The translations under genes and the position numbers were made by a program. This document shows, piece after piece, positions 16,757-25,922 of a stretch of 64,000 nucleotides of DNA. This DNA comes from Chitinophaga hostae (GTDB lineage Bacteria; Bacteroidota; Bacteroidia; Chitinophagales; Chitinophagaceae), in assembly GCF_018224885.1 (NCBI RefSeq), contig NZ_JAGTXB010000017.1, positions 62,001-126,000 of the forward strand. The letters are read 5' to 3'. How positions within the stretch are numbered: position 1 is the stretch's first letter; each line of letters opens with the position of its first letter. The notes under the pieces are model-generated. The model was not told the DNA's origin, searched no databases, and saw only the letters and a list, made by a program, of their open reading frames with translations.

Positions 16757-17626
16757 TTATTCAGCCGTGATTTTTTTACCCATCAGCTCCAGCATAACAG
16801 CCGCATATCGTTTGCCCAGTTCCCTGTATCCGGCAGCGCTAAAGTGCAGCCTGTCTTTTACGCCCTCGCATGTTGCGGATGAAACAATATGTGCCGTAGG
16901 AATAGTTTGAGGAAGCATGCCTATAATTTTATTCATACCGGCGCAGGATCCGTTCTGGTCTTCGGGAACCAACTCACCAGCAATTAACGGCACTTTCTCT
17001 GCGTCGAGGTTGAGGTCTTTTAAAAGGCGGTCATATACTTTCTTTACTTTTTGAGGCCATAACGTATCTCCATTATTGGATTCCCCCTGATGTAATAAAA
17101 CGCCTTTGATGACGCCATTTTTCTGAGCCAGTTTTGCCATTTCTACCAACCTTTGGTACGGGTTACCGGCATATTCTTTAATCATATTCTTCATCCACTC
17201 AGGCTGGCGTGCCGCGTAGGAGGCACAACTGTCTTCATCAAATAATTCAATTTTACACCCGCCTACTGAAACGTTGATTATACCCACATTTATTTTTTCG
17301 GGGAGATTTTCAACCATCGTTCTTCCGAAATAATCTGCCGGGCTAAGACCTGTGTAGCAGCGCGTAAGTGGAGGCACAGCGGTGTACCAGCTACCCATTT
17401 TTCGGCCACGGTTGTCGCAATCTACCGCAGCCAATACCTTAAATCTGTCGCTGATACCTGCGCTGTCAATGGTCTGTACCTTTGCGTTTCCCTCCATGTT
17501 TGACTGGCCGAGGCATAGATAAATATGAAAATTTTTGTCCTGGCCAAATAGCCCGGTGGTTATACATATACCCGCAATAAGAGCGATCAGCCTGAGGTTA
17601 AAATAGCTTCTTTTTTCTTTTATCAT
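16757..17626 (-). CDS. SASA-domain carbohydrate acetylesterase (CE6/sialate O-acetylesterase-like)
   Basis: This 289-residue exported SGNH-type esterase has a signal segment at the N-terminus (LIALIAGICITTGLFGQ). The nucleophile block is LCLGQSNMEGNA, the second block LLHQGESNNGDT, and the catalytic Asp/His block KDRLHFSAAGYRELGKRYA. These match the SASA domain used to remove acetyl groups from plant or other polysaccharides. It sits between the GH5 and CE1-like genes on the same strand, 12 bases after the latter, supporting a shared hemicellulose-degrading role. Confidence 0.9.
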   Translation of the reverse strand: MIKEKRSYFNLRLIALIAGICITTGLFGQDKNFHIYLCLGQSNMEGNAKVQTIDSAGISDRFKVLAAVDCDNRGRKMGSWYTAVPPLTRCYTGLSPADYFGRTMVENLPEKINVGIINVSVGGCKIELFDEDSCASYAARQPEWMKNMIKEYAGNPYQRLVEMAKLAQKNGVIKGVLLHQGESNNGDTLWPQKVKKVYDRLLKDLNLDAEKVPLIAGELVPEDQNGSCAGMNKIIGMLPQTIPTAHIVSSATCEGVKDRLHFSAAGYRELGKRYAAVMLELMGKKITAE

Positions 17627-17638
17627 ATTTTACATTTT

Positions 17639-18748
17639 TTACCTGAAAAGCAATGGCGCCATTGCTTTCAGGCTTCTTCTCCATGTTAAAAACTCATGCG
17701 CGGTTCCCGGCGACACATAAGATACAGCGTTAAAACCCGCTGTTTTCAATTCATCGGCAGCCTTTTTTACATTCGCTGGATTTTCTTTGCTGCCACAACT
17801 TAAAAACACCAGTTTAGGTTTTTGTTGATCGGTTTTTAAATCGTCCGGCGCAAAAGTACCTCCGCTTAAAAGCCCATAATAGGAGAATACACCGGGATTG
17901 GCCAAGGCAATCTTTTTTGTTTCCATACCACCCATAGAAAGCCCTGCCATAGCCCGGCTTAGCTGGTCTGGCAATGTGCGGAAATGACTATCAACGTAAG
18001 GAATCAATTCATTTACCAGGACTGTCTGAAAAGAATCGATTTTAAAATTTCTGATTCCGCCCCATTTAATTTCATTGGTCATGCCATAAGTCATTACAAT
18101 AATGAATGGCTTTATTTCGCCATGGGCAATGAGATTATCCATAATCAAATTAGCAAAACCCTGGTTGCTCCATGCGGTTTCATCCTCGCCCCAGCCATGT
18201 TGCAGGTACAAAACAGGATAATGTTTTTTCATATCCTTCTCATAATCCGGAGGGGTGTACACAAAAGCCCTGCGGGTAATGCCGGTACTTTTTGAAGGGA
18301 ACAATACCTGTGATACCTGGCCATGCGGCACATCTTTTAACGCGTAGAAGTCGCGATCCTGCGCAGGTATTTCTATGCCGCTTTCCCAACGGGTAGAACC
18401 ATAAAAGTTAAGCGCGCCGGGATCATTGAACATACCATTATCTACCATTACATGGTAATAATGAAACCCTTCATCCATGGGCCCTGCGGTGGTGCCTATA
18501 AAAAAACCGTCGGCATCCCTAGCCAGGATAGTGCCCCCACTGCCACCAAGCCCCAAACTTACCCTTACACTGTCCGCCATAGGAGCTTTTATTTTAAACC
18601 TGGCATACCCCTGCGAGTTGACCTGGGGGTATAGCTGGCCCGACTGGTTAAAAATTGAGGGTTTAAAATCATCTTTTACCTCCTGCGCTGCTACCGCGCC
18701 GGTTAAAAAAGCAAATGCGATTGTGAGGGTTCTTACTTTTCTGTTCAT
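17639..18748 (-). CDS. CE1/esterase-D-like carbohydrate esterase with N-terminal E-set domain
   Basis: This 369-residue exported protein has a signal peptide (TIAFAFLTGAVAAQE), an immunoglobulin-like E-set domain (about 30-125, typical of enterochelin-esterase relatives) and an alpha/beta-hydrolase esterase domain. The catalytic Ser is in MAGLSMGGMET, the oxyanion region is VLYLQHGWGEDE and the catalytic His is in GTAHEFLTWRRSL. Similar two-domain proteins are acetyl-xylan or feruloyl esterases in Bacteroidota hemicellulose clusters. It is the first gene of the three-gene set. Confidence 0.9.
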   Translation of the reverse strand: MNRKVRTLTIAFAFLTGAVAAQEVKDDFKPSIFNQSGQLYPQVNSQGYARFKIKAPMADSVRVSLGLGGSGGTILARDADGFFIGTTAGPMDEGFHYYHVMVDNGMFNDPGALNFYGSTRWESGIEIPAQDRDFYALKDVPHGQVSQVLFPSKSTGITRRAFVYTPPDYEKDMKKHYPVLYLQHGWGEDETAWSNQGFANLIMDNLIAHGEIKPFIIVMTYGMTNEIKWGGIRNFKIDSFQTVLVNELIPYVDSHFRTLPDQLSRAMAGLSMGGMETKKIALANPGVFSYYGLLSGGTFAPDDLKTDQQKPKLVFLSCGSKENPANVKKAADELKTAGFNAVSYVSPGTAHEFLTWRRSLKAMAPLLFR

Positions 18749-19101
18749 AGTAAACTCATTTTTCTATTTGGAATTTATTGTTGGTTCCTTTGACACTTTG
18801 CGGTATTCCGGGAACAGCATAAACTGGTGCCTTTTGTTACGCAGAAGCGGCGAGAGTCCTTCTGTTGGTACGTGTACACAGGTTTTTATTAATTCCGCAA
18901 GTCCTTTTAAATTGGCATTATAACGCCGATTAGAAGGAACAGGAAGCCGCTTTTTGTCATCTGGAAAGGGTTTTAAAATATAAATAGCTTTGATAACGGC
19001 ACGCCTATACGGACTTTAGTTTTTCCTTCACTGTGCTCGTTCATGACCTGCCTGTCAAATTGCCTCTCATCTGTATCCCACGTAGCATTAACATTGGTTT
19101 G

Positions 19102-19411
19102 TTATTCCAATGGCTGCATGATATGAGCTGGTGCGCTGGGTTTTAACTTCTTTAGCTTATTGAGATGAGGGAACCTGTATACATGGTATACTCCTTTGTG
19201 AATCCTGCGATGCCCTGCCTGCCGCAAATAAGCGAGAAGTTTACGAAAGCCATATTAGGTGTGTTTGAATAGAAGTAACTGAAGCGCCTCAATTAAAGCG
19301 CTGTCATTCCTGCGGATACAGAAGTAGAAATTTCTAACGTGGAAAGTAAATCAATCTACAGGTCTTGCTCACAGAAATACCCTGATCTGCAACCAGTTCT
19401 TCTGCTATCTT
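19102..19411 (-). pseudogene. Decayed IS3-family transposase (orfB fragment)
   Basis: Three consecutive minus-strand pieces match the N-terminal half of IS3-type OrfB. The first is KIAEELVADQGISVSK (from 19411). The second, in a shifted frame, is NDSALIEALQLLLFKH (from 19308). The third is YGFRKLLAYLRQAGHR, continuing to HKGVYHVYR (from 19254). There is a frameshift between the first two pieces and an in-frame stop where the conserved Arg before YGFRK should be. The DDE catalytic half is not recognisable, and no terminal inverted repeats could be fixed. It is an inactive relic. Confidence 0.75.
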
Positions 19412-19560
19412 GTATTTTCATCACTTGAGAATGTATCCAATTCCGTGCTTAATGCAGCCATGCCTTCAAAACTTATTTTTCTTGCATTGAGGTTGTCTGC
19501 AATACGATTCTCAGCCAGCTCTATAAAATCTTGAACCTTCTCAATCCGCTTACCTTTCAT
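19405..19560 (-). CDS. Possible 51-residue protein of unknown function
   Basis: The ATG at 19560 is preceded by a strong AGGAGG-like ribosome site, unusual in this window, and opens a helical 51-residue frame (MKGKRIEKVQDFIELAENRI onward). The frame also continues upstream to 19707. It ends inside the decayed IS3 fragment in a different frame. No family is recognised; it may be a remnant rather than a working gene. Confidence 0.3.
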   Translation of the reverse strand: MKGKRIEKVQDFIELAENRIADNLNARKISFEGMAALSTELDTFSSDENTR

Positions 19561-19872
19561 GGTGCCCCTCCTAAACGCGAACGCCCAACCGTAATGCCGG
19601 GCCGTGGAATCAACCTGGGTTATCGAGTGCCTGCCAATGATATCCATTTTTGGTACAGCGTATTGATCGTTTTTTTGTAAAGTAAAAAATAATTGTCGAA
19701 ATGACAAGTATAATTTTTCTATAACGCTCCATAAATGATGGTTAATTGTAAACAGGATTTTCCTCAGAGGTAAAAATTAGGTATGCGTTTCCAGAAACAT
19801 CAGTGGGAAAGGTTGCTGGTATAAAGGGCGTGTCATTCATTCAGGTAAAAGCGTACAAAAACGACATTGACA

Positions 19873-19910
19873 CAAAAAAATAGGTTGTAAGTCAAATACT
19901 TACAACCTAT
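19873..19910 (-). terminator. Rho-independent terminator of tRNA-Leu
   Basis: A perfect 12-base-pair stem (ATAGGTTGTAAG paired with CTTACAACCTAT) around a 7-base loop is followed on the minus strand by seven T. It begins 5 bases after the tRNA 3' end. Confidence 0.9.
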
Positions 19911-19914
19911 TACG

Positions 19915-19998
19915 TGCCCAGAACTGGATTCGAACCAGCACACCCTTGCAGGCGCTGCGACCTGAACACAGTGCGTCTACCAATTTCGCCATCTGGGC
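19915..19998 (-). tRNA. tRNA-Leu (CAG)
   Basis: The minus strand folds into a class II tRNA. The acceptor stem is GCCCAGA with TCTGGGC and discriminator A. The D arm contains TTGGTAGACGC, and the anticodon stem CTGTG/CGCAG has loop TTCAGGT (anticodon CAG). A long variable arm and a T arm with GGTTCGAATCC follow. CCA is not encoded. The gene lies beside a decayed IS3 relic. Confidence 0.97.
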
Positions 19999-20188
19999 AA
20001 CTGATATTGTGTCAGGGCTGCAAATATACACACCCCGTCCATTTTTCCAAAATTTCACCGCAGTATTTTTTCAGCAACACCATCACATAAAAACACGGTA
20101 ACCATAAATGACCATACGCAAACGCTTGCGCAATAAATGCGGTCACAGTAAATATTCTACTTTATCTTGACGCAAATATTTGATCGTT

Positions 20189-21691
20189 ATGGTAAAACAA
20201 ATCCTTTTATTCACTTTAGCCGCGCTGCCTGGTATCAGCGCTGCACAAAGCAAAAAGTCTGCCGCCGGCCGACAAAAACCCAACATCATATTTATTTATG
20301 CCGATGACCTGGGATATGCTGAAACAGGGCCTTATGGCCAGCAAAAAATAAAAACGCCGAATCTTGACCGGCTGTCGGCAGAGGGCATTCATTTCAACCA
20401 GTTTTATACCAGCACACCGGTTTGTGCGCCGGCACGCTGTATGCTGCTCACCGGGCGTCATGGGGGCCATTCATATATCAGGGGCAATTATGAAATGGGA
20501 GGATTCCCCGATTCGCTCGAAGGCGGACAAATGCCCTTACCTGAAGGCACCATCACTGTTGGCAGTATGCTGCAACAGGCGGGGTACACCACGGCTGCGG
20601 TAGGTAAATGGGGCCTTGGAATGCAATACAGCAGCGGAGATCCTAATAAGCAGGGCTTCAACTATTTTTATGGTTATCTCGATCAGAAGCAGGCGCATAA
20701 CTACTATCCCAGCCATCTCTGGGAAAACGGCAAAGCCGATAGTTTGCATAACCAATACATCAACGTACACAAACCACTGCAGCCGGAAGCCGCTACCGAT
20801 AATGATTTCGAATACTACAAAGGAAAAGATTATGCAGTAGATGAAATGACAAAAAAAGCGACGCGGTTTATCAAGTCGCATCAGTCGTCCCCTTTCTTCC
20901 TCTATCTTCCGTATACGATACCACATGTGTCCCTGCAAGTGCCGGATAGTGCGCTGAAACAGTATATCGGGCAGTTTAATGAAAAGCCGTATTACGGACA
21001 GCAAGGCTATACGCCACATAAATATCCGCTGTCGGCCTATGCGGCGATGATCACTTACCTTGATACACAAGTCGGTATTATCATGGATCTCGTTGCAAGC
21101 ATGGGGCTGGACGATAATACGATCATCATGTTTTCGAGCGACAACGGCACCACGTTTAATGGTGGCGTGGATCCCGCTTTCTTTAACAGCACCGGCGGTC
21201 TTAGAGGGTTTAAAATGGATCTCTATGAAGGCGGTATCCGTGAACCGCTTATTGCCAGATGGCCGGGAAAAATTCCTGCCGGCAAAACATCTGAGCTGCC
21301 AGGTGTGCAATATGATATGATGGCTACGTTTGCGGATATAGCAGGTATAAAAGCTCCCGCGAACGATGGTATTTCCCTGTTACCGGAAATGACCGGCAAA
21401 CATGGTCAACAGGCCAGCAGGAAATATATCTATTTTGAATATCCGGAGAAAGGTGGCGCAGTGGCCATCCGTATGGGACAGTGGAAAGCTATAAAAAATG
21501 GCCTGAAGAAAAATCCCGATGCGGCCTGGGAATTATATGACCTGGCGAAAGATAAATCAGAAGAACATAACATAGCGGCATCTCATCCCGATATGATCCC
21601 CGCATTTGATGCTATTGTAAAGAAAGAACACCGCAATGCACATATCAACGAATGGGAATTTATCAATTCAAAACTGAAAGCGGCTAAGTAA
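20189..21691 (+). CDS. Exported arylsulfatase-type sulfatase
   Basis: This 500-residue type I sulfatase has a signal peptide (LLFTLAALPGISAAQ). The metal-binding motif is IIFIYADDLGYAETG. The active-site sequence CAPARCMLLTGRH places the Cys that anaerobic or aerobic maturation turns into formylglycine (C-x-P-x-R), and FSSDNGTT supplies the Asp/Asn metal ligands. It would remove sulfate esters from a sulfated polysaccharide or aryl sulfate in the periplasm. The ATG at 20189 was chosen over a TTG three codons upstream. It is a single-gene unit ended by the palindrome at 21701-21738. Confidence 0.93.
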   Translation: MVKQILLFTLAALPGISAAQSKKSAAGRQKPNIIFIYADDLGYAETGPYGQQKIKTPNLDRLSAEGIHFNQFYTSTPVCAPARCMLLTGRHGGHSYIRGNYEMGGFPDSLEGGQMPLPEGTITVGSMLQQAGYTTAAVGKWGLGMQYSSGDPNKQGFNYFYGYLDQKQAHNYYPSHLWENGKADSLHNQYINVHKPLQPEAATDNDFEYYKGKDYAVDEMTKKATRFIKSHQSSPFFLYLPYTIPHVSLQVPDSALKQYIGQFNEKPYYGQQGYTPHKYPLSAYAAMITYLDTQVGIIMDLVASMGLDDNTIIMFSSDNGTTFNGGVDPAFFNSTGGLRGFKMDLYEGGIREPLIARWPGKIPAGKTSELPGVQYDMMATFADIAGIKAPANDGISLLPEMTGKHGQQASRKYIYFEYPEKGGAVAIRMGQWKAIKNGLKKNPDAAWELYDLAKDKSEEHNIAASHPDMIPAFDAIVKKEHRNAHINEWEFINSKLKAAK

Positions 21692-21700
21692 ATATTTGTT

Positions 21701-21738
21701 ATTTTGGGGAGATGGAGCGTACTCCATCTCCCCAAAAT
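21701..21738. terminator. Bidirectional terminator between convergent genes
   Basis: A perfect palindrome with 17-base arms (ATTTTGGGGAGATGGAG and its complement) around CGTA lies between the sulfatase stop and the convergent ABC permease stop. The A/T-rich outer ends give a T tract on either strand, so it can end both transcripts. Confidence 0.85.
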
Positions 21739-21748
21739 ACAATACGCG

Positions 21749-22501
21749 TTACTTACTCTCCCATTTAAACCATTTCACTCCCAGTATAACGAAAACCGCT
21801 GTATATCCAATGGACGCCAGCAGCGCCCAGGTAGTTTCCAGGCTCCAGGTTGCCGGCGCAAGACTTGCTGCCAGCACTTTTCTTACCACACCATAGGGCG
21901 ACCAGATCACCAGCTTTTCTATCACTTCTCCCAATACCCCAAACTCGCCAAACATACCTATCATAATAAACACAAAGTAAACCAGTCGCGTGGTGGAGTT
22001 AACGGTATCAGGATTCTTTATCCGTCCTACGATCGCCTGCCCCAAACCCAGGTACACGGCTCCTCCCAGCATCGACATCAACAACCCGGCTGCATATCCG
22101 GCGGGAGATATCTGTATGTGATCTACAAAATAACCTACCACAAAAACCAATACCGTCATCAACACAATCATCGCTATCTGTACCGATAAACGGCTTATCA
22201 TAATTGTCCATGCCGAAACAGGGCCTACCCTCAAACGCTGGAATACGCCCCTGTCGCGGTCGCGCGCGATGCTATTGGAATACCCCATCAGCCCGATGCT
22301 GGTCAGCCCGATGGTAATACAGGAAGAAAGTACAAATACACCACCCAGTTTATCAATCAGTCCTTTCCATGAAATCAATATGATTAACGGCACAATCAGC
22401 ACCAGCCTGAAAGACCGGCGATTACGCCAGAGCGTGGTGAAGTCGGCCCGGAGCAGGGCAGCCATCACGGCAGAATTTTTTGGTATCCTTGTTTCCATCA
22501 T
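21749..22501 (-). CDS. ABC-2-type transporter permease
   Basis: This 250-residue permease has about six membrane helices and the ABC-2 core pattern, with the conserved RDRGVFQRLRVGPVSAW segment after the second helix. It would form the membrane part of an exporter (drug, lipid or polysaccharide type) with the ATPase encoded 12 bases upstream. The substrate is unknown. Confidence 0.9.
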   Translation of the reverse strand: MMETRIPKNSAVMAALLRADFTTLWRNRRSFRLVLIVPLIILISWKGLIDKLGGVFVLSSCITIGLTSIGLMGYSNSIARDRDRGVFQRLRVGPVSAWTIMISRLSVQIAMIVLMTVLVFVVGYFVDHIQISPAGYAAGLLMSMLGGAVYLGLGQAIVGRIKNPDTVNSTTRLVYFVFIMIGMFGEFGVLGEVIEKLVIWSPYGVVRKVLAASLAPATWSLETTWALLASIGYTAVFVILGVKWFKWESK

Positions 22502-22513
22502 GTAAGCTTTTTA

Positions 22514-23302
22514 TCAGGGACGTACAGCCGTACCGGTTAAACCAATAAATACATCTTCCAGGGTTACTTTCCCCTTACGCACCACCTTCAATACTTCCGG
22601 ATCATGCCGGTGCTTTTCTATCAGCGCCTCCGGCGTATCGATCGCAATAATACGCCCGTGATCAATGATAGCAATGCGGTCGCATACCGCTTCCGCCTCT
22701 TCCATGGAATGGGTAGTGAGCAACACGGCATGACCGTTGTTACGGAAATGTTCCATGCGCTCCCATAGCTGTCGTCTCGATTGCGGATCCAGCCCGGTAG
22801 TAGGTTCGTCGAGCAACACGAGCTGCGGATCATGTATAGTGGAAATCACCAGCGATACCCGCTGTTGTTGTCCGCCGGATAGCTGGGAGATTTTTTTGCC
22901 GGCGGCTTCTTCAAGACTGATCTCTGCCAGTTTCCGCTTTACTGCATCATCCTGCAGATCCACGCCGTATATGCTGGCAAAGAGACGAATGATTTCTGCG
23001 ATGGTAAGTTCGGGTTGAAAGCTGGTAGCCTGTAACTGTACGCCCATATTGGCGCGGGCATGCAAGGGTTTTTCCCGGGTATCAAAACCCGCTACCGTAA
23101 CGGTACCGGAAACAGGGTGTAACAAACCTTCAACAGCACTGAGCGTACTCGTTTTGCCGGCGCCGTTGGGCCCCAGCAGCCCAAATATTTCACCACCATA
23201 TACCCCAAAGGAAACATCCTTCACTGCCTGGAAAGCGCCATAACTAACATTCAGTTCCTTTACCTCCAGGATAGGATCAGGCATCGGTTGTTGATTGATC
23301 AT
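22514..23302 (-). CDS. ABC transporter ATP-binding protein
   Basis: This 262-residue ATPase is complete: Walker A GPNGAGKTS, signature LSGGQQQRV, Walker B LVLLDEPTTGLDP and switch His (LLTTHSMEEAE). It matches the DrrA/CcmA-like group that pairs with ABC-2 permeases, and the permease gene follows 12 bases later. A unit of FtsX permease, ATPase and permease lies downstream of a two-component system, though 131 bases separate this gene from the FtsX gene. Confidence 0.93.
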   Translation of the reverse strand: MINQQPMPDPILEVKELNVSYGAFQAVKDVSFGVYGGEIFGLLGPNGAGKTSTLSAVEGLLHPVSGTVTVAGFDTREKPLHARANMGVQLQATSFQPELTIAEIIRLFASIYGVDLQDDAVKRKLAEISLEEAAGKKISQLSGGQQQRVSLVISTIHDPQLVLLDEPTTGLDPQSRRQLWERMEHFRNNGHAVLLTTHSMEEAEAVCDRIAIIDHGRIIAIDTPEALIEKHRHDPEVLKVVRKGKVTLEDVFIGLTGTAVRP

Positions 23303-23433
23303 CTAAAACAGGTTTGGTTCAAATTGACGATCGAAAATACAACAACACGGCTGATCACAGCAGGGAAAAAGGTGAATGCCCCGGAAAAAGCGGCCAACGG
23401 AGGTGTTATAGCGGTAAACAGGCAATAGTGTAC

Positions 23434-25788
23434 TTACTCTGCCCTCAAACTCTTGACGGGGTTCGCCAGCGCTGCCTTTAATGCCTGGTAACTCACTGTT
23501 GCCAGCGCTATCAGCATCGCCAATATACCCGCTATTATAAAGATCCACCAGCTGATAGTAATGCGGTAGGCGTATTCATTGAGCCAGTTGTTCATCAGCC
23601 ACCAGGCGGCCGGGAAAGCCAGCAAACAGGACACCGCCACCAGTTTCATAAACTCCCGCGACAAAAGACCTGTAAGTCCTGCTACAGAGGCGCCCATTAC
23701 TTTGCGGATACCTATCTCCTTGGTTCTGCGCTCCGCTGTATAGGCGGCTAAACCGAATAAACCCAGGCAGGAGATAAAGATCGCCAGGCTGGCAAAAATA
23801 CCGGCGAGTTTACCGGTAAGCGCTTCTTCGTTAAAGAACTTCGTAAATTCTACATCCGTAAAGGCGTATTCAAAAGGATAAGCGGGGTTATAGCGGGTAA
23901 ATATTTTTTCTGTCTGCGCCAGCGCTTTGCTGATATCCGCATCCTGTTTAAAACGCACACTGATATAACCCGGATACTCCGCATTGCTGTACAACAGGAA
24001 AGGTGCACCGTTCACATACATGTTATTATACAGGAAATCTCCAACGATGCCTACTATATTATATGCCCGGTTACTATGCCGGATGATTCCTCCTACCCGC
24101 CCTTCGGCGCCCATCTGCGCTGCCATGGACTGATTGATGATGACGCTGTTACTGTCTGCACGGGCATCTTCATAAAAATCCCGCCCGGCCACCAGGCGCA
24201 TATTCATGGTGTGTATATACTGAGGACTCACCCCATTGTAAGTAACCAACACATCTTTTGATGGATCCATGCCCTTCCAGGAATAACCTCCCATATTGTA
24301 CCAGATATTCAGCATGGGCGACTGGCTAAGCGCTGCATCGGCTACCAGGCCGGTTTGACGGAGGTCGTGAACAAGCGCGTCAAAATGCTTTCCCAGCTCT
24401 CCCTGCAGAACTACTGATATCAGCCGGTCCTTTTCAAAGCCCAGGTTACGCGACTTTACATGATGTATCTGTTGATACACGATGACGGTGCTGATGATCA
24501 GTACAATGCTTACAGTAAACTGGGTTACCACCAGCCCTCTTCTTATAAAACCGGCAGCGCTGCCACCCCTTGCCTTTAACTGTTTCAATGCACCCACCGG
24601 GTTAAACGAAGAAAGATACAGCGCCGGGTAACTACCGGCTACCACACCTGTTATTAATCCTATAAGCAATAATAAAACGATATGCAGGGGGTTAAATAAA
24701 TCCAGGGATAACTGTTTTCCCACCACTGCATTGAACAATGGCAACACCACCAATAATGCCAACAATGCCACTCCCACTGCAACATAAGCCATCAATACCG
24801 ACTCCGCCATAAATTGCAGCAGCAGCCGCCCTTTTCCGGCGCCCATCACCTTACGCACGCCTACTTCCCTGGCTCTTTTTTCAGAATTGGCGGTGGCCAG
24901 GTTCATAAAGTTGATACAGGCTATCAGTAAAATAATGCCGGCTATCAGGCTGAATAAACGTACATACTGGATCCTGCCACCCGACAGTTTCCCGTCTGTA
25001 TACTGATCATAGAGATGCCAGTCGTCCATTGCCTGTAAAAAACATTCCGTTGATATATCACCTTTTGTGGCTAAATATCCTTTCAGCTGCCTGTTGATCA
25101 CCGCCAGATCTGCTGTTGGCTGCAGCTGCACGTAGGTTTGTATACCATTAGCATCCCATCGCCTTAACCACGCCTGCCGCCCCTCCTCTATGTCAAAAGG
25201 AGCCAGCCACTGGAATTGAAAAGATCCGTTTTCAGGAGGCGCCTTAAATACACCGGTAATCATATAGTCGTTGCCGTTATTCACCTTCAGCGTTTTACCG
25301 ACCGGGTCTTGTTTACCAAAAAAGTCAGTGGCCATTTCTTCGCTGATCACCAGCGAATTCAGCTGCTGAAACGCAGTCGCTGCATTACCATGCACCAACT
25401 GCAACGACAGCATGGACATGAGGTTGGCGTCGGCATAACAGCCATTTATGTTCATGGTCTTCTTTCCATCGGAAAAAAGTTCCCGGGAATTGCCACCTGA
25501 ACGGGCTGTTTTTGCTATACCCGGAATATCTCCCGGCAAAGCCTTTGCCATAGGCCCGGGCGTAGCTCTGTAAGTATCTGTCTTTCCATCATAGGTTTGA
25601 TTTTCCCTCACCAGGTATAAATTTTTATACCCCGGTATATCATGGTTATAGGTCAGCTCCGCTTCTATCCATAAACCAATAAGCGCCGCACAAACGATAC
25701 CGGTAGCCAGCCCGGCAATATTCAACAAACTATATCCCCTATTTTTACGGAGGTGGCGAAGAGCAATATTGAAATAACTTCTGAGCAT
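23434..25788 (-). CDS. FtsX/MacB-type ABC transporter permease, Bacteroidota long form
   Basis: This 784-residue protein has a start (MLRSYFNIALRHLRKNRGYSLLNIAGLA) typical of the Bacteroidota permeases with two MacB periplasmic domains and two FtsX domains. Eight membrane helices are expected: one near residue 20, three in the middle (SLIAGIILLIACINFMNLA onward), one opening the second half and three at the end. The motif MGAGKGRLLLQFMAESVL and its late counterpart MGASVAGLTGLLSREF mark the two FtsX repeats. Such proteins are mechanotransmission-type exporters that need a separate ATPase. The neighbouring ATPase better fits the ABC-2 permease. The longer frame from 25821 was not used. Confidence 0.92.
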   Translation of the reverse strand: MLRSYFNIALRHLRKNRGYSLLNIAGLATGIVCAALIGLWIEAELTYNHDIPGYKNLYLVRENQTYDGKTDTYRATPGPMAKALPGDIPGIAKTARSGGNSRELFSDGKKTMNINGCYADANLMSMLSLQLVHGNAATAFQQLNSLVISEEMATDFFGKQDPVGKTLKVNNGNDYMITGVFKAPPENGSFQFQWLAPFDIEEGRQAWLRRWDANGIQTYVQLQPTADLAVINRQLKGYLATKGDISTECFLQAMDDWHLYDQYTDGKLSGGRIQYVRLFSLIAGIILLIACINFMNLATANSEKRAREVGVRKVMGAGKGRLLLQFMAESVLMAYVAVGVALLALLVVLPLFNAVVGKQLSLDLFNPLHIVLLLLIGLITGVVAGSYPALYLSSFNPVGALKQLKARGGSAAGFIRRGLVVTQFTVSIVLIISTVIVYQQIHHVKSRNLGFEKDRLISVVLQGELGKHFDALVHDLRQTGLVADAALSQSPMLNIWYNMGGYSWKGMDPSKDVLVTYNGVSPQYIHTMNMRLVAGRDFYEDARADSNSVIINQSMAAQMGAEGRVGGIIRHSNRAYNIVGIVGDFLYNNMYVNGAPFLLYSNAEYPGYISVRFKQDADISKALAQTEKIFTRYNPAYPFEYAFTDVEFTKFFNEEALTGKLAGIFASLAIFISCLGLFGLAAYTAERRTKEIGIRKVMGASVAGLTGLLSREFMKLVAVSCLLAFPAAWWLMNNWLNEYAYRITISWWIFIIAGILAMLIALATVSYQALKAALANPVKSLRAE

Positions 25789-25922
25789 AGCCGTGGATTG
25801 ATAAGGGAACAAACGCGCCAAACAAAATGCCAGCTAATGCATCATATGATTACCAGGCGCTTATTGCTCATGGCAATTAATCAATTGTCCGGAATCGGAA
25901 ACAGGATGTCCGATTCTGGACA

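Larger units (their letters stand above)
18749..19914. other. 1.17-kb region of decayed sequence
   Basis: No intact long gene is present between the esterase and tRNA-Leu. It holds a decayed IS3-type transposase (19102-19411), a possible small ORF (19405-19560) and, on the minus strand between about 18765 and 18970, an open frame of 68 codons without a good start (ends EYRKVSKEPTINSK) that I cannot assign. The density of short broken frames suggests an old insertion now degrading. Confidence 0.6.

Noticed and set aside
19405..19707. Full-length 100-residue gene
   Set aside because: The N-terminal half has no support; only the internal start at 19560 has a strong ribosome site, so only that shorter frame is listed, with low confidence.
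20537..21310. Antisense ORFs inside the sulfatase, and similar long antisense frames elsewhere (for example 1335-1925, 33766-34515)
   Set aside because: They lie inside genes with clear family motifs on the other strand and show no domain, start or operon context.
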